Shown here: in pieces, positions 53,360 to 64,000 of the stretch
Position numbering within the stretch: position 1 is the stretch's first letter
How the letters are laid out: each line of letters starts with the position of its first letter
NCBI RefSeq assembly: GCF_900114825.1
Contig: NZ_FOUI01000007.1
Location: forward strand, 1 to 64,000
Source: Halopseudomonas yangmingensis
GTDB taxonomy: Bacteria; Pseudomonadota; Gammaproteobacteria; Pseudomonadales; Pseudomonadaceae
Reading direction: 5' to 3'
Length of the DNA stretch: 64,000 nt
Notes under the pieces: generated by a model
The model's input: only the letters and a program-made list of their open reading frames with translations
Database searches by the model: none
Told to the model about the DNA's origin: nothing
Program-made: the position numbers and the translations under genes

Positions 53360-53456
53360 GCGGCCACGACCATGCAGCAAGACTTGCGGTCTGCGCCCTG
53401 GCGCAGCGTAAAGAATAAAACGATTACACCAAACTGAAAGAACAAGGGGACTCAGA

Positions 53457-53729
53457 GTGAACAAGTCTGAACTGATTGATGCAATTGCAGCGTCTGCCGA
53501 TATTCCAAAAGCCACCGCCGGTCGTGCTCTGGACGCCGTCATCGAATCCATCACCGGTGCTCTGAAGGGTGGCGATTCCGTGGTTCTGGTTGGTTTCGGT
53601 ACTTTCGCTGTCAAGGAGCGTGCTGCCCGTACTGGCCGCAACCCGCAAACTGGCGCCACCATTGAAATTAGCGCTGCCAAGATCCCTGGCTTCAAGGCTG
53701 GCAAGGCTCTGAAAGACGCTGTCAACTGA
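53457..53729 (+). CDS. hupB: DNA-binding protein HU-beta
   Basis: HU compacts and bends DNA. The 90-residue protein begins with a GTG start ([17 protein letters not shown]) and has the HU signature [21 protein letters not shown] in the DNA arm and the end [12 protein letters not shown]. It sits in the conserved slot between lon and ppiD. Confidence 0.97.
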   Translation: MNKSELIDAIAASADIPKATAGRALDAVIESITGALKGGDSVVLVGFGTFAVKERAARTGRNPQTGATIEISAAKIPGFKAGKALKDAVN

Positions 53730-53823
53730 TTGCGTCGGCCCTGACCGGCAGTTCGCCGGACAGGGGCCAGGCAGAGCCATGGCTTATGTCACTGTGTTAA
53801 CCCACGGGTTCTGTCATTTTCGG

Positions 53824-53853
53824 AAGGCGCATCACCTGTGATGCGCCTTTTTT
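53824..53853 (+). terminator. Terminator after hupB
   Basis: AAGGCGCATCAC and GTGATGCGCCTT form a 12-bp perfect stem with a CT loop, followed by TTTT. Confidence 0.85.
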
Positions 53854-53903
53854 CATTTCTCGTGGACTGACAGTCTGCGACGGTATTGCAGGATGGGGGC
53901 ACA

Positions 53904-55796
53904 ATGCTGCAAAACATGAGAGACAACGCACAAAGCTGGGTCGCCAAGGTGATCGTCGGCGTTATCGTGCTTGTCTTTGCCTTGACTGGCTGGGAGTCGA
54001 TTTCACGCTTTACCAGCGATGCGCAAAAGGCTGCAGAGGTCAACGGCAACGTTATTTCACGTACCGAGCTGGATCAGGCGGTATCAATCCAGCGAGGCCA
54101 GTTGTACCGTCAATTGCAGCAACTGGGTGACGGCAACTTTGATCCAAGCATGATCGATGAGGCGCGACTGCGCGAGTCAGTGCTGGACGGTATGGTTGAA
54201 CGTGCCCTGTTGATCAGTGCTGCGGATGATGCTGGTTTGTATATTTCAGACAGCATGATTGACCAACTGATTCTGGCAACCCCGGATTTTCAGGTCGACG
54301 GGCGTTTTGATGCCGGTCGTTTCGATGTTGTTATCCGCAATATGGGGATGGCCTCACGTCTGCAGTTTCGCGACCTGGTTCGTCAGGAACTGAAAATGTC
54401 GCAGTTGCGCAATGCCTATGAGGCGACCGGCTTTGCCACGCTGGGTGAGCGCCGCCAGTTGGCCCGCCTGGAAAACCAGACCCGTGATTTTGCGGTGATT
54501 GAACTGCGTGTTGATGAGTCGGACATTCAGATCAGCGACGAAGAAGTGGCTGACCATTATGCTGCCAATCTGTCTGACTATATGAGTCAGGAGCAACTGG
54601 TACTGGAAACCCTGACTTTGTCGCGCAGCAGCTTCTTTGACCAGGTTGAGGTGGATGAAGGCCAGCTTGAGGCCATTTATCAGCGCGAGATTGGCAACCT
54701 GGCCGAACAGCGTCGTGCTTCGCATATCATGTTCGAAGTGTCAGATCCGGCGCAGGAACAACAGGCTCTCGAACGCCTGCAGCAGGTGGCTGAACGCCTG
54801 GCAGGTGGTGAGGACTTTGCAGAACTGGCTCGCGAGTTGTCGGAAGACTTTGGCAGTGCTTCCTCTGGTGGTGATCTTGGCTTTACTGTTGCCGGCAGCT
54901 TTGATCCGGCTTTCGAGCAGGCGCTGTTTGCCCTCGCTGAAGGCGAGGTCTCCGAGCCTGTTCGCAGCGAGTTCGGTTATCACCTGATCAAGCTGACTGC
55001 CCTGCAGGCACCCGAGGTTCCGTCTTTTGATGAAATGCGTCCCGAGCTTGAAGCAGATCTGAAGGCGGAGCAGGTCGAGCGTCGGTTTGTCGAGGCGACT
55101 CGCGAACTGGCGAACCTCTCCTATGAGTCACCTGATCTGGCTGACCCGGCTCGAGCACTGGGGCTTGAGGTTGCCGTGCACACTGGTTTTACCCGTGCAG
55201 GTGGGGAAGGCATCCTGGCTAATCCTCGGGTCGTCAGTGCCGCCTTCGAAGAGGAGGTGCTGGTCGACCGGCTAAACAGTCAGCTGATCGAGCTGGATGC
55301 AGATACTGTCGTGGTGTTGCGTGTGCGTGAGCACCAGCGTCCCGAGCAATTGCCACTTGAGGCTGTGGCTGGGCGAATTACGGATGTCCTGCGCCAGCAG
55401 CGTGTTGCCGATCAGGCACGGCAGAAGGCTGGCGAGTTGGTTGCGTCGCTGCGTTCCGGAGAGCAGCAACTGGAGCAACTGGCTGATGCCGAAGGTCTGG
55501 AGCTGAGCAAGCATGAGGCGGTGCGGCGTGGTCAGCGTGATCTCTCTGCAGTTCTTTTGCAGCATGTCTTTGCCATGCCCCGACCCGATGGAGCGGCTCC
55601 CCGCTTTGCCCACTTTGCCAGTCCGGGTGGTGGTCAGTGGCTGGTTCGCCTGACCGGTGTGACGGTGGCTGAGCAGGCCGAGGCAGAGGTCGACAACCCC
55701 ATGTTTGGCGAGTTTATTGCCGGCCAGACCGCCCAGCAGGATTTCTCCGCCCTGCAGGAGTATCTGCGCAGCAAGTCAAAGATCGAACGCTACTGA
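53904..55796 (+). CDS. ppiD: Periplasmic folding factor PpiD (SurA-N plus parvulin domains)
   Basis: PpiD is an inner-membrane-anchored periplasmic chaperone at the Sec translocon. The 630-residue protein has one N-terminal membrane segment (VAKVIVGVIVLVFALTGW), a SurA-like chaperone region, and a parvulin domain (RASHIMFEV, then GGDLGFTVAGSFDPAFEQALFAL, about residues 260-360) before a second degenerate isomerase part. I chose ATG 53904 after GGATGGGGG; TTG 53886 is possible. Confidence 0.94.
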   Translation: MLQNMRDNAQSWVAKVIVGVIVLVFALTGWESISRFTSDAQKAAEVNGNVISRTELDQAVSIQRGQLYRQLQQLGDGNFDPSMIDEARLRESVLDGMVERALLISAADDAGLYISDSMIDQLILATPDFQVDGRFDAGRFDVVIRNMGMASRLQFRDLVRQELKMSQLRNAYEATGFATLGERRQLARLENQTRDFAVIELRVDESDIQISDEEVADHYAANLSDYMSQEQLVLETLTLSRSSFFDQVEVDEGQLEAIYQREIGNLAEQRRASHIMFEVSDPAQEQQALERLQQVAERLAGGEDFAELARELSEDFGSASSGGDLGFTVAGSFDPAFEQALFALAEGEVSEPVRSEFGYHLIKLTALQAPEVPSFDEMRPELEADLKAEQVERRFVEATRELANLSYESPDLADPARALGLEVAVHTGFTRAGGEGILANPRVVSAAFEEEVLVDRLNSQLIELDADTVVVLRVREHQRPEQLPLEAVAGRITDVLRQQRVADQARQKAGELVASLRSGEQQLEQLADAEGLELSKHEAVRRGQRDLSAVLLQHVFAMPRPDGAAPRFAHFASPGGGQWLVRLTGVTVAEQAEAEVDNPMFGEFIAGQTAQQDFSALQEYLRSKSKIERY

Positions 55797-55810
55797 TCTT
55801 TGCTCGACAA

Positions 55811-55846
55811 AAAAAAAGCCGCACCCTGTTGGAGTGCGGCTTTTTT
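55811..55846. terminator. Bidirectional terminator between ppiD and fabI
   Basis: AAAAAGCCGCAC and GTGCGGCTTTTT form a 12-bp stem with a nine-base loop and A/T runs on both sides, so it can end both convergent transcripts. Confidence 0.9.
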
Positions 55847-55880
55847 GTGTCTGCCATCCATGGCCGGGGTGGCCTGTGGC

Positions 55881-56678
55881 TCAGGCCTCGTCAAGCCCGC
55901 CCATGGCGGTAATGTTGAAGCCGCCATCCACATACATGATTTCGCCACTGATGCCGGATGCCAGATCCGAGCAGAGGAAGGCGCCGGCGTTGCCAACTTC
56001 CTCAATGGTGACATTGCGGCGCAGCGGGGTCTGGCTGGCGTTGTGCGAAAGCATCTTGCGGAAGCTCTTGATGCCTGAAGCCGCCAGGGTGCGGATCGGA
56101 CCGGCGGAAACCGCATTCACCCGGGTACCTTCTGGGCCCAGGCTGGTGGCCAGGTAGCGAACGCCGGCTTCCAGGCTGGCCTTGGCCATACCCATCACGT
56201 TGTAGTTGGGCATGGTGCGTTCTGCACCCAGGTAGGACAGGGTCAGCAGGCTGCCATTGCGACCCTTCATCAGTGGGCGGCCGGCCTTGGCCAGTGCCAC
56301 CAAGCTGTAGGCGCTGATGTCGTGGGCGATGCGGAAACCTTCACGGGTGGTGACCTCGGTAAAGTCACCGTCCAACTGGTCGCCGGGGGCAAAACCAACT
56401 GAATGCACGATACAGTCGAGGCCGTCCCATTGCTTGGCCAGCTCGGTGAATACCTGTTCGATCTGTGCGTCGTCGGCGACGTCACAGGGAAAGCACAGCT
56501 CAGGGCCTGAGCCCCATTCGCTGGCAAAGCCTTCAACACGACCCTTGAGCTTGTCGTTCTGGTAGGTGAAGGCCAGTTGCGCGCCTTCGCGGTGCATGGC
56601 GGCTGCGATGCCCGAGGCAATCGACAGCTTGCTGGCTACACCAACGATAAGTACGCGCTTGCCGCTGAGAAATCCCAT
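55881..56678 (-). CDS. fabI: Enoyl-ACP reductase, NADH-dependent
   Basis: FabI does the last reduction in fatty-acid elongation and is the triclosan target. The 265-residue SDR-type enzyme has the opening [20 protein letters not shown], the substrate Tyr and Lys in the Y-x6-K order YNVMGMAK near residue 160, and a complete C terminus. It follows yejF on the same strand after 16 bases, so it may be transcribed from the transporter operon. Confidence 0.96.
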   Translation of the reverse strand: MGFLSGKRVLIVGVASKLSIASGIAAAMHREGAQLAFTYQNDKLKGRVEGFASEWGSGPELCFPCDVADDAQIEQVFTELAKQWDGLDCIVHSVGFAPGDQLDGDFTEVTTREGFRIAHDISAYSLVALAKAGRPLMKGRNGSLLTLSYLGAERTMPNYNVMGMAKASLEAGVRYLATSLGPEGTRVNAVSAGPIRTLAASGIKSFRKMLSHNASQTPLRRNVTIEEVGNAGAFLCSDLASGISGEIMYVDGGFNITAMGGLDEA

Positions 56679-56694
56679 GGTCTGCTTCCTGTAA

Positions 56695-58323
<1,629 letters not shown>

Positions 58324-58324
58324 G

Positions 58325-59356
58325 TCATTTCCTCGGGTCAAAGGCATCACGCAGGGCCTCGCCAATGAACACCAGCAGGCTGAGCATCACTGACAGCACG
58401 ACAAATGCGGTGATCCCCAGCCAGGGTGCCTGCAGGTTGGATTTGCCCTGGGCAATCAGCTCGCCGAGCGAGGGCGAGCCGGGTGGCAGGCCGAAGCCGA
58501 GAAAGTCCAGCGAGGTCAGGGTGATCACGCCGCCGGTGAGGATGAACGGGAAGAAGGTCAGGGTGGCGACCATCGCGTTTGGCAGTATGTGGCGGAACAT
58601 GATGGTGCGGTTGCCGGCACCCAGGGCGCGTGCCGCCCGCACATATTCCAGGTTGCGGCCCCTGAGGAATTCGGCGCGTACCACATCCACCAGCGCCATC
58701 CAGGAAAACAGCAACATGATGCCCAGCAGCCACCAGAAGTTCGGCTGCACGAAGCTGGCCAGGATGATCAGCAGGTAGAGTACCGGCAGCCCTGACCAGA
58801 TCTCGATAAAGCGCTGGCCGAACAGGTCGATACGGCCGCCATAGAAGCCCTGAATGGCGCCGGCGACAACGCCGATGATCGAGCTGAGAATGGTCAGGGT
58901 CAGGGCAAACAGCACGGAAATGCGGAAGCCGTAAATGACCCTGGCCAGCACGTCGCGGGCCTGGTCATCGGTGCCCAGCCAGTTGTCCCGCGAGGGCGGT
59001 GCCGGTGCCGGCACCTGCAGGTCATAGTTGATGCTGCTGTAATAGTAGGGAATTGGCGGCCAGAGCATCCAGCCATTGCCCTGTTCCTCGATCAGCTGGC
59101 GGATATAGGGGCTGCGGTAATCGGCACTGATGGGAAATTCGCCACCGAATTCGGTTTCCGCATAACGCTTGAATACCGGCACATAAAGCTCACCCTGGTA
59201 TTTCACCAGCAGCGGCTTGTCGTTGGCGATCAGCTCGGCACCCAGACTCAGCACGAACAGCAGCATGAACACATGCAGCGACCACCAGCCACGCCGATTG
59301 GCCTTGAACCGGGCAAAGCGGCGCTGATTCAGCGGGGACAGGTTGAACAGGCGCAT
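58325..59356 (-). CDS. yejE: Peptide ABC transporter permease
   Basis: The 343-residue permease has an N-terminal membrane helix (HVFMLLFVLSLGAELIAN), a large periplasmic loop (NWLGTDDQARDVLARVIYG before the core) and about five further helices, with the EAA-loop RAARALGAGNRTIMFRHILPNA that contacts the ATPase. ATG 59356 is chosen to fit the basic MRLFNLSPLN opening; ATG 59377 would extend it by seven residues into yejB. Confidence 0.93.
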   Translation of the reverse strand: MRLFNLSPLNQRRFARFKANRRGWWSLHVFMLLFVLSLGAELIANDKPLLVKYQGELYVPVFKRYAETEFGGEFPISADYRSPYIRQLIEEQGNGWMLWPPIPYYYSSINYDLQVPAPAPPSRDNWLGTDDQARDVLARVIYGFRISVLFALTLTILSSIIGVVAGAIQGFYGGRIDLFGQRFIEIWSGLPVLYLLIILASFVQPNFWWLLGIMLLFSWMALVDVVRAEFLRGRNLEYVRAARALGAGNRTIMFRHILPNAMVATLTFFPFILTGGVITLTSLDFLGFGLPPGSPSLGELIAQGKSNLQAPWLGITAFVVLSVMLSLLVFIGEALRDAFDPRK

Positions 59357-59357
59357 C

Positions 59358-60431
59358 TCAACCCTCCCGGTTTTCAAAGTCGATGCGCGGATCGACCAGG
59401 GTGTAGGTGATGTCGCCGATCAGCTTCACCACCAGCCCGAGCAGGGTGAAGATAAACAGGGTGCCGAACATCACCGGGTAGTCGCGGTTGATCGCTGCCT
59501 CGAAGCCGAGCAGGCCAAGGCCGTCCAGCGAGAAGATCACCTCGATCAGCAGGGCGCCGGTAAAGAACACGCTGATCAGCGCCGAGGGGAAGCCGGCAAT
59601 GATCAGCAGCATGGCATTGCGAAAAACATGGCCATACAGCACCCGCGACGGTGACAGCCCCTTGGCGCGGGCAGTCACCACATATTGCTTGCCGATCTCG
59701 TCGAGGAAGCAGTTCTTGGTCAGCATGGTCAGGGTGGCGAAGCTGCCGATCACCATGGCGGTAATCGGCAGCACCAGATGCCAGACGTAGTCCTTGATCT
59801 TGCCCCAGGTGCTCAGTTCTTCCCAGTTGTTCGAGGTCAGTCCGCGCAGCGGGAACCAGTCCCAGTAGCTGCCACCGGCGAACAGCACGATCAGCAGGAT
59901 CGCCAGCAGGAAGCCGGGAATCGCATAGCCGACAATGATCAGTGAGCTGGTCCAGACGTCGAAGCTGGAGCCGTGATGCACCGCCTTGCGGATGCCCAGT
60001 GGAATGGAGATCAGGTAGGTGATCAGCGTGGTCCAGAGTCCAAGCGAGATGGATACCGGCATTTTCTCGATGATCAGGTCGATCACGCTGGCATCACGGA
60101 AGAAACTGTCGCCGAAGTCAAACGTCAGGTAACCCTTGATCATCAGCCAGAAGCGCTCATGTGCCGGTTTGTCGAAGCCGTACATGCGCTCTATTTCGGC
60201 GATGATGTCCGGGTCCAGTCCCTGGGCGCCGCGGTAGCTGCCGCCACTGGCGACCTCGCCGTGGATGCTGCCGGAAATGCGGCTGGTGGCTCCCTCGAAG
60301 CCTTCCAGTTGGGCGATCATCTGCTCTACCGGGCCACCCGGTGCCGCTTGGATGATCAGGAAATTGATCAGCAGGATGCCGAACAGCGTCGGAATGATCA
60401 GCAGCAAACGACGGATGATGTAGGCCAGCAT
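59358..60431 (-). CDS. yejB: Peptide ABC transporter permease
   Basis: The 357-residue permease begins with the typical helix ([25 protein letters not shown]), followed by a periplasmic loop and about five more helices with the ATPase-contact loop ([24 protein letters not shown]). The gene is 2 bases from yejA and 1 base from yejE. It matches the usual YejB layout. Confidence 0.93.
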   Translation of the reverse strand: MLAYIIRRLLLIIPTLFGILLINFLIIQAAPGGPVEQMIAQLEGFEGATSRISGSIHGEVASGGSYRGAQGLDPDIIAEIERMYGFDKPAHERFWLMIKGYLTFDFGDSFFRDASVIDLIIEKMPVSISLGLWTTLITYLISIPLGIRKAVHHGSSFDVWTSSLIIVGYAIPGFLLAILLIVLFAGGSYWDWFPLRGLTSNNWEELSTWGKIKDYVWHLVLPITAMVIGSFATLTMLTKNCFLDEIGKQYVVTARAKGLSPSRVLYGHVFRNAMLLIIAGFPSALISVFFTGALLIEVIFSLDGLGLLGFEAAINRDYPVMFGTLFIFTLLGLVVKLIGDITYTLVDPRIDFENREG

Positions 60432-60433
60432 GC

Positions 60434-62269
60434 TCAGCGATCCTCGCTCTGGCTCTGGGCACTGCGGGTGCGCAGGGCGGCTTCCTTGTCGGGGTCAACC
60501 CACCAGGTGTACAGCCCAAGATCATAGCGGGGTGATTGCTCGGGGTGGGAGAACTTGTTCCAGTAGGCTACCCGGTACACATCGGTATGGAAATTCGGTA
60601 CCAGAATATGCTGTGCCCGTAGCAGGCGATCCAATGCCCGACTGTGGCTGACCAGTGCGGCCCGAGACTCGGCGCGGATCAGGCCCTCGACCAGAGTGTC
60701 CACTGTCGGGTCCTGCAGCCCCATCAGATTGCGGCTGCCGGGGTTGTCGGCGCTGCTCGAGTGCCAGTATTCACGCTGCTCGTTGCCGGGAGAATTGGAC
60801 TGGCCGAAGCTGGCGACCAGCATGTCAAAGTCCCGCGAACGTACCCGGTTGATGTACTGCGAAACATCTACCCGGCGCAGGGTCATGTCGATGCCAAGGG
60901 AAGCCAGATTGCGCTTGAACGGCAGCAGAATGCGTTCGAAATCGGCCTGCACCAGCAGAAACTCAAAGCTCAGGGGTTGGCCCTGCTCGTTCACCAGACG
61001 GTCATTCTCGATGCGCCAGCCGGCCTCCTGCAGCAGTGCGTAGGCCTCACGCATCTGCTCACGGATCATGCCGCTGCCATCGGTTTGTGGCGGAATCCAG
61101 GCCGGCTCGAACACGTGCGCTGGCAATTGCTCGCGCAGTGGCTCCAGCAGCACCAGCTCATCCTCACCAGGCAGGCCGTCAGCTGCCAGTTCGGAGTTGC
61201 CAAAGAAGCTGCTGCTGCGCTTGTAGGCGTTGTGGAACAGGCGGCCATTCGACCATTCAAAGTCGAACAGCAGGCTGATGGCCTTGCGCACCCGCACATC
61301 GGCGAACATCGGCTTGCGCATATTGAATACGAAGCCCTGCATGCCCTGAGTGTTGTGGTTGGGGATTTCTTCCTGGATGATCCGCCCGTCACGCAGGGCC
61401 GGGCTGCTGTAGCCGGTCGCCCAGTTGCGTGCACTGACCTCCTGATTGAAGTCGAACTGGCCGGCCTTGAAGGCCTCCAGTGCTACCCCGGTGTCGCGGT
61501 AGTAATCCACCACCACCCGATCGAAATTGAAAAAGCCACGGCGCACCGGCAGATCGGCCGCCCAGTAGTCCTCAACCCGGCGAAAACTCAGGCTGCGCCC
61601 GGCATTCACCTGGTCGATACGGTAGGGGCCGCTTCCCAGTGGCGCTTCCAAGGTGCCGCGGCTGAAGTCCCGGCCCTGCCACCAGTGTTCTGGCAGAATC
61701 GCCATTTGTCCTAGCACCAGCGGCAGTTCACGGTTGTCGCCGTGGTGGAAATGGAAGATCACGCTGTGCGGTCCATCGGCCAGCACCTCACGCACATCGG
61801 CATAGTAGGCGCGGTAGAAGGGCGCGCCCAGTTCGACCAGGGTGTTGAAGGTAAACACCACATCGCTTGGCTTGACCGCTTCGCCATCGTGGAAGCGCGC
61901 CTGTGGGCGCAGGTGGAAACGCACCCAGAGATTGTCCGGATCGCGCTCGATCCGCTCGGCCAGCAGGCCATATTCGCTGAAGGGTTCATCCAGGGCATGG
62001 AAGGTCAGGCTGTCATAGATCAGTGACAGTTGATCGGCCGGTGTGCCGCGGCTGTTGAAACCGTTCAGGCTGTCGAAACTGCCAAACCCGGACAACCGCA
62101 GGGTGCCGCCCTTGGGTGCCTGCGGGTTGACATAGTTGAAATGCGTGAAGTCTCCGGGGTATGCCGGCGGATCACCGTAGAGGGTCAGGGCATGCTGGCC
62201 AGTGGCAGCCAGCAGGCTGGCGGGGAACCACAGCAAACAGGCGAACAGTGATCTGAGTATCACGGGCAT
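60434..62269 (-). CDS. yejA: Periplasmic peptide-binding protein of the Yej transporter
   Basis: The 611-residue family 5 solute-binding protein has a signal peptide ([18 protein letters not shown]), the opening [26 protein letters not shown], and domain features such as [19 protein letters not shown]. It delivers peptides to YejBEF. It follows a related binding-protein gene after 16 bases. Length is normal. Confidence 0.92.
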   Translation of the reverse strand: MPVILRSLFACLLWFPASLLAATGQHALTLYGDPPAYPGDFTHFNYVNPQAPKGGTLRLSGFGSFDSLNGFNSRGTPADQLSLIYDSLTFHALDEPFSEYGLLAERIERDPDNLWVRFHLRPQARFHDGEAVKPSDVVFTFNTLVELGAPFYRAYYADVREVLADGPHSVIFHFHHGDNRELPLVLGQMAILPEHWWQGRDFSRGTLEAPLGSGPYRIDQVNAGRSLSFRRVEDYWAADLPVRRGFFNFDRVVVDYYRDTGVALEAFKAGQFDFNQEVSARNWATGYSSPALRDGRIIQEEIPNHNTQGMQGFVFNMRKPMFADVRVRKAISLLFDFEWSNGRLFHNAYKRSSSFFGNSELAADGLPGEDELVLLEPLREQLPAHVFEPAWIPPQTDGSGMIREQMREAYALLQEAGWRIENDRLVNEQGQPLSFEFLLVQADFERILLPFKRNLASLGIDMTLRRVDVSQYINRVRSRDFDMLVASFGQSNSPGNEQREYWHSSSADNPGSRNLMGLQDPTVDTLVEGLIRAESRAALVSHSRALDRLLRAQHILVPNFHTDVYRVAYWNKFSHPEQSPRYDLGLYTWWVDPDKEAALRTRSAQSQSEDR

Positions 62270-62285
62270 GCAGGTCCTTGTTGTT

Positions 62286-64000
62286 CTAGCGGGCGGCCGG
62301 GTCGATCCACCAGCTACGGATGGCCAGTGAATAGGGCGGCGTGGCAGCCCAGCGCAGCCAGTGGCGATGCGCGATCCGGTGGTAGTTTATATGCCAGTTG
62401 GGAATTGTATAGTGCTCCCACAGCAGCACCCGGTCGAGGGCGCGGGCGGCGGCTTCCTGCTGTTCGCGGCTGCTGGCAGCCAGCAGGCTTTCCAGCAGAT
62501 CGTCAACCACCGGGTTACTGATGCCCGCATAGTTGCGGCTGCCGGGAACATCGACCTGGCTGGAGTGGAAATAGCCATGCTGCTCCAGTCCGGGCGACAG
62601 GCTTTGCGGCAGTGAGGTGAGAATCATGTCGTAATCGAATCTGTCCAGTCGGGCCTTGTACTGGGCACGGTCAACGCTGCGGATATGCAGGCGGATGCCC
62701 AGTTGTTCCAGATTGCGTCGCCAGGGCTGGATGATCCGCTCAAGACTCGGGTTGACCAGCAGCACTTCGAAGGCCAGTGGTGTACCGCTGCGGGCATTCA
62801 CCAGTTGGCCCTTGCGCATCACCCAGCCTGCTTCGGCGAACAGCGCCATGGCTTCGCGCAGGTGTTCTCGCGGAATACCGCGACCATCGGTAACCGGCAG
62901 ACTGAAGGGCTGGGTGAAAAGTTCCGCCGGCAAGCTGTTACGGTGTTTGTCGAGGTGCAGGAACTCCTGGCCACGCGGCAGGCCCGAAGCAGCAAACGGG
63001 CTGTTCGGGTAGAAGCTCAGCGAGCGTTGATAGGCATCGAAGAACAGCACCCGGTTGCTCCACTCGAAATCGAACAGCAGGCCGAGCGCCTGGCGCACCG
63101 GGCGCTGGTCGAACGGCCGCCGACGGGTATTGAAGAACAGTGCCTGGGTCGGACTGGGGATCTGGTGTTCGACACTGCGGCGGATTACCTGGCCGTTGCG
63201 TATTGCCGGGAAGTCATAGGCTCCGGCCCAGTTGCTGGCCTTGTGATCAAAGTAGATATCGAACTGGCCGGCCTTGAATGCCTCGAAGGCGATGTTGTTG
63301 TCGCGGTAGAACTCCACTTCCAGACGCTGAAAATTGTATTTGCCACGGTTCACCGGCAGGTCACGGCCCCAGTAGTCGGCGACCCGCTCAAATACCAGCC
63401 GGCGGCCCGGCTGCACATCGACGATGCGGTAGGGGCCGCTGTTCAGACCGGGCTGGAAAGTGGTCGGGCCAAACTCCCTCCCGCGCCAGTGGTGTGCCGG
63501 CAATACCGGCAGTTCGCCAAGGCGCAGGATCAGCAGCGGGTTGTTGCTGCGGTTGAAGATAAAACGGATCTTGCGTGGCCCGAGGATATCGACCCGCTGC
63601 ACATCCTGCAACATGGCGCGGTAGTCAGGGTGGCCGTGCTCGCGCAACAGGCGCCAGGAGAACTCCACATCCTCGCTGGTAATCGGCGTGCCGTCGTGAA
63701 AGCGCGCCTGTTCACGCAGGTTGAATACCACCCAGCTGCGGTCATCACTGTACTCAAGCGTCTCGGCAATCAGGCCATAGGCTGAGTAGGGCTCGTCAGC
63801 GGAGGGGTCGTAGCGGCCACTGCCGATCATCAGTGGTTCGTTCAGTTCAGTGATGCCGTAGTGATGGAAATTGCCGGTATTGATCGGGCTGGTGCCCTTC
63901 AGGGTGTAGGGGTTGACAGTGTCAAAGGTGCCGTTGGCCATCACCCGCAGGGTGCCCCCACGCGGTGCGTCAGGGTTGACGTAGTCGAAGTGGCTGAAAT
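62286..64000 (-). CDS. Second peptide-binding protein, partial at the right window edge
   Basis: The frame stays open to the last base of the window, reading FDYVNPDAPRGGTLRVMANGTFDTVNP toward the start, so the first part with the signal peptide lies beyond 64000. It is a family 5 solute-binding protein with YSAYGLIAETLEYSDD and ARFHDGTPITSEDVEFSW. It is a paralogue of yejA, about one third to one half identical by eye. Two tandem binding proteins may widen the peptide range of a single permease. Confidence 0.9.
   Translation of the reverse strand, partial: FSHFDYVNPDAPRGGTLRVMANGTFDTVNPYTLKGTSPINTGNFHHYGITELNEPLMIGSGRYDPSADEPYSAYGLIAETLEYSDDRSWVVFNLREQARFHDGTPITSEDVEFSWRLLREHGHPDYRAMLQDVQRVDILGPRKIRFIFNRSNNPLLILRLGELPVLPAHHWRGREFGPTTFQPGLNSGPYRIVDVQPGRRLVFERVADYWGRDLPVNRGKYNFQRLEVEFYRDNNIAFEAFKAGQFDIYFDHKASNWAGAYDFPAIRNGQVIRRSVEHQIPSPTQALFFNTRRRPFDQRPVRQALGLLFDFEWSNRVLFFDAYQRSLSFYPNSPFAASGLPRGQEFLHLDKHRNSLPAELFTQPFSLPVTDGRGIPREHLREAMALFAEAGWVMRKGQLVNARSGTPLAFEVLLVNPSLERIIQPWRRNLEQLGIRLHIRSVDRAQYKARLDRFDYDMILTSLPQSLSPGLEQHGYFHSSQVDVPGSRNYAGISNPVVDDLLESLLAASSREQQEAAARALDRVLLWEHYTIPNWHINYHRIAHRHWLRWAATPPYSLAIRSWWIDPAAR

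Overview
The window reads as a Pseudomonadaceae chromosome (Pseudomonas sensu lato, GC-rich). The strongest support is the block folD, tRNA-Arg/His/Leu, tig, clpP, clpX, lon, hupB, ppiD, fabI and a YejABEF-type peptide transporter, which has this order in pseudomonads. A 2-methylcitrate (prp) operon of the AcnD/PrpF type and a damage-inducible umuDC pair fit the same group.

Positions 1 to about 22.7 kb look like the right-hand part of an integrated mobile island. It ends with a P4-type tyrosine integrase (21058-22467, minus) followed by a partial 3' copy of tRNA-Pro(GGG) at 22655-22701, read here as attR. The intact tRNA and the left end would lie left of the window. From left to right the island holds: a JAB/JAMM metalloprotease next to a gene cut by the window edge; a type I methyltransferase with specificity subunit (hsdM, hsdS) coupled to a PD-(D/E)XK nuclease; a Fic gene fused by deletion to the last part of hsdR; a secreted unknown protein; a complete ISL3-family insertion sequence with perfect ends and an 8-bp target duplication; an ICE-type minus-strand module (zinc-ribbon protein, DUF932, YqaJ nuclease, cysteine-rich ICE protein, RadC, small membrane protein) with a vapBC cassette inserted; and a complete type II CBASS operon (CD-NTase, Cap2 E1-E2, Cap3 JAB, 2TM-SAVED effector), followed by an orphan Phd antitoxin and a ParDE-type module.

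From 22.7 to 26.9 kb there is a second accessory patch outside the att copy: a truncated pRiA4b ORF-3-like gene, hipBA with three operators, a higBA pair with its palindromic operator, a second ParDE-type module closely related to the first, and a fragment of another HigA antitoxin. These toxin-antitoxin genes sit on both sides of the integrase.

From 26.9 kb on the sequence is core-like: a TonB-dependent receptor, a YgjP-type metallopeptidase, queC with a small coupled gene, umuDC behind a LexA box, a PAS-GGDEF diguanylate cyclase, a relic of a sugar-nucleotide dehydrogenase, pabB, a two-gene ATP-grasp / inactive-transglutaminase operon, the prp operon (GntR regulator, prpB, prpC, acnD, terminator, prpF), an atypical SDR, folD, three tRNAs, the proteostasis cluster (tig to ppiD), fabI, and the YejABEF transporter with two tandem solute-binding proteins, the second cut by the right edge. 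The most notable content is the defence material in the left 23 kb, with three separate JAB-fold proteins (114-821, RadC, Cap3).
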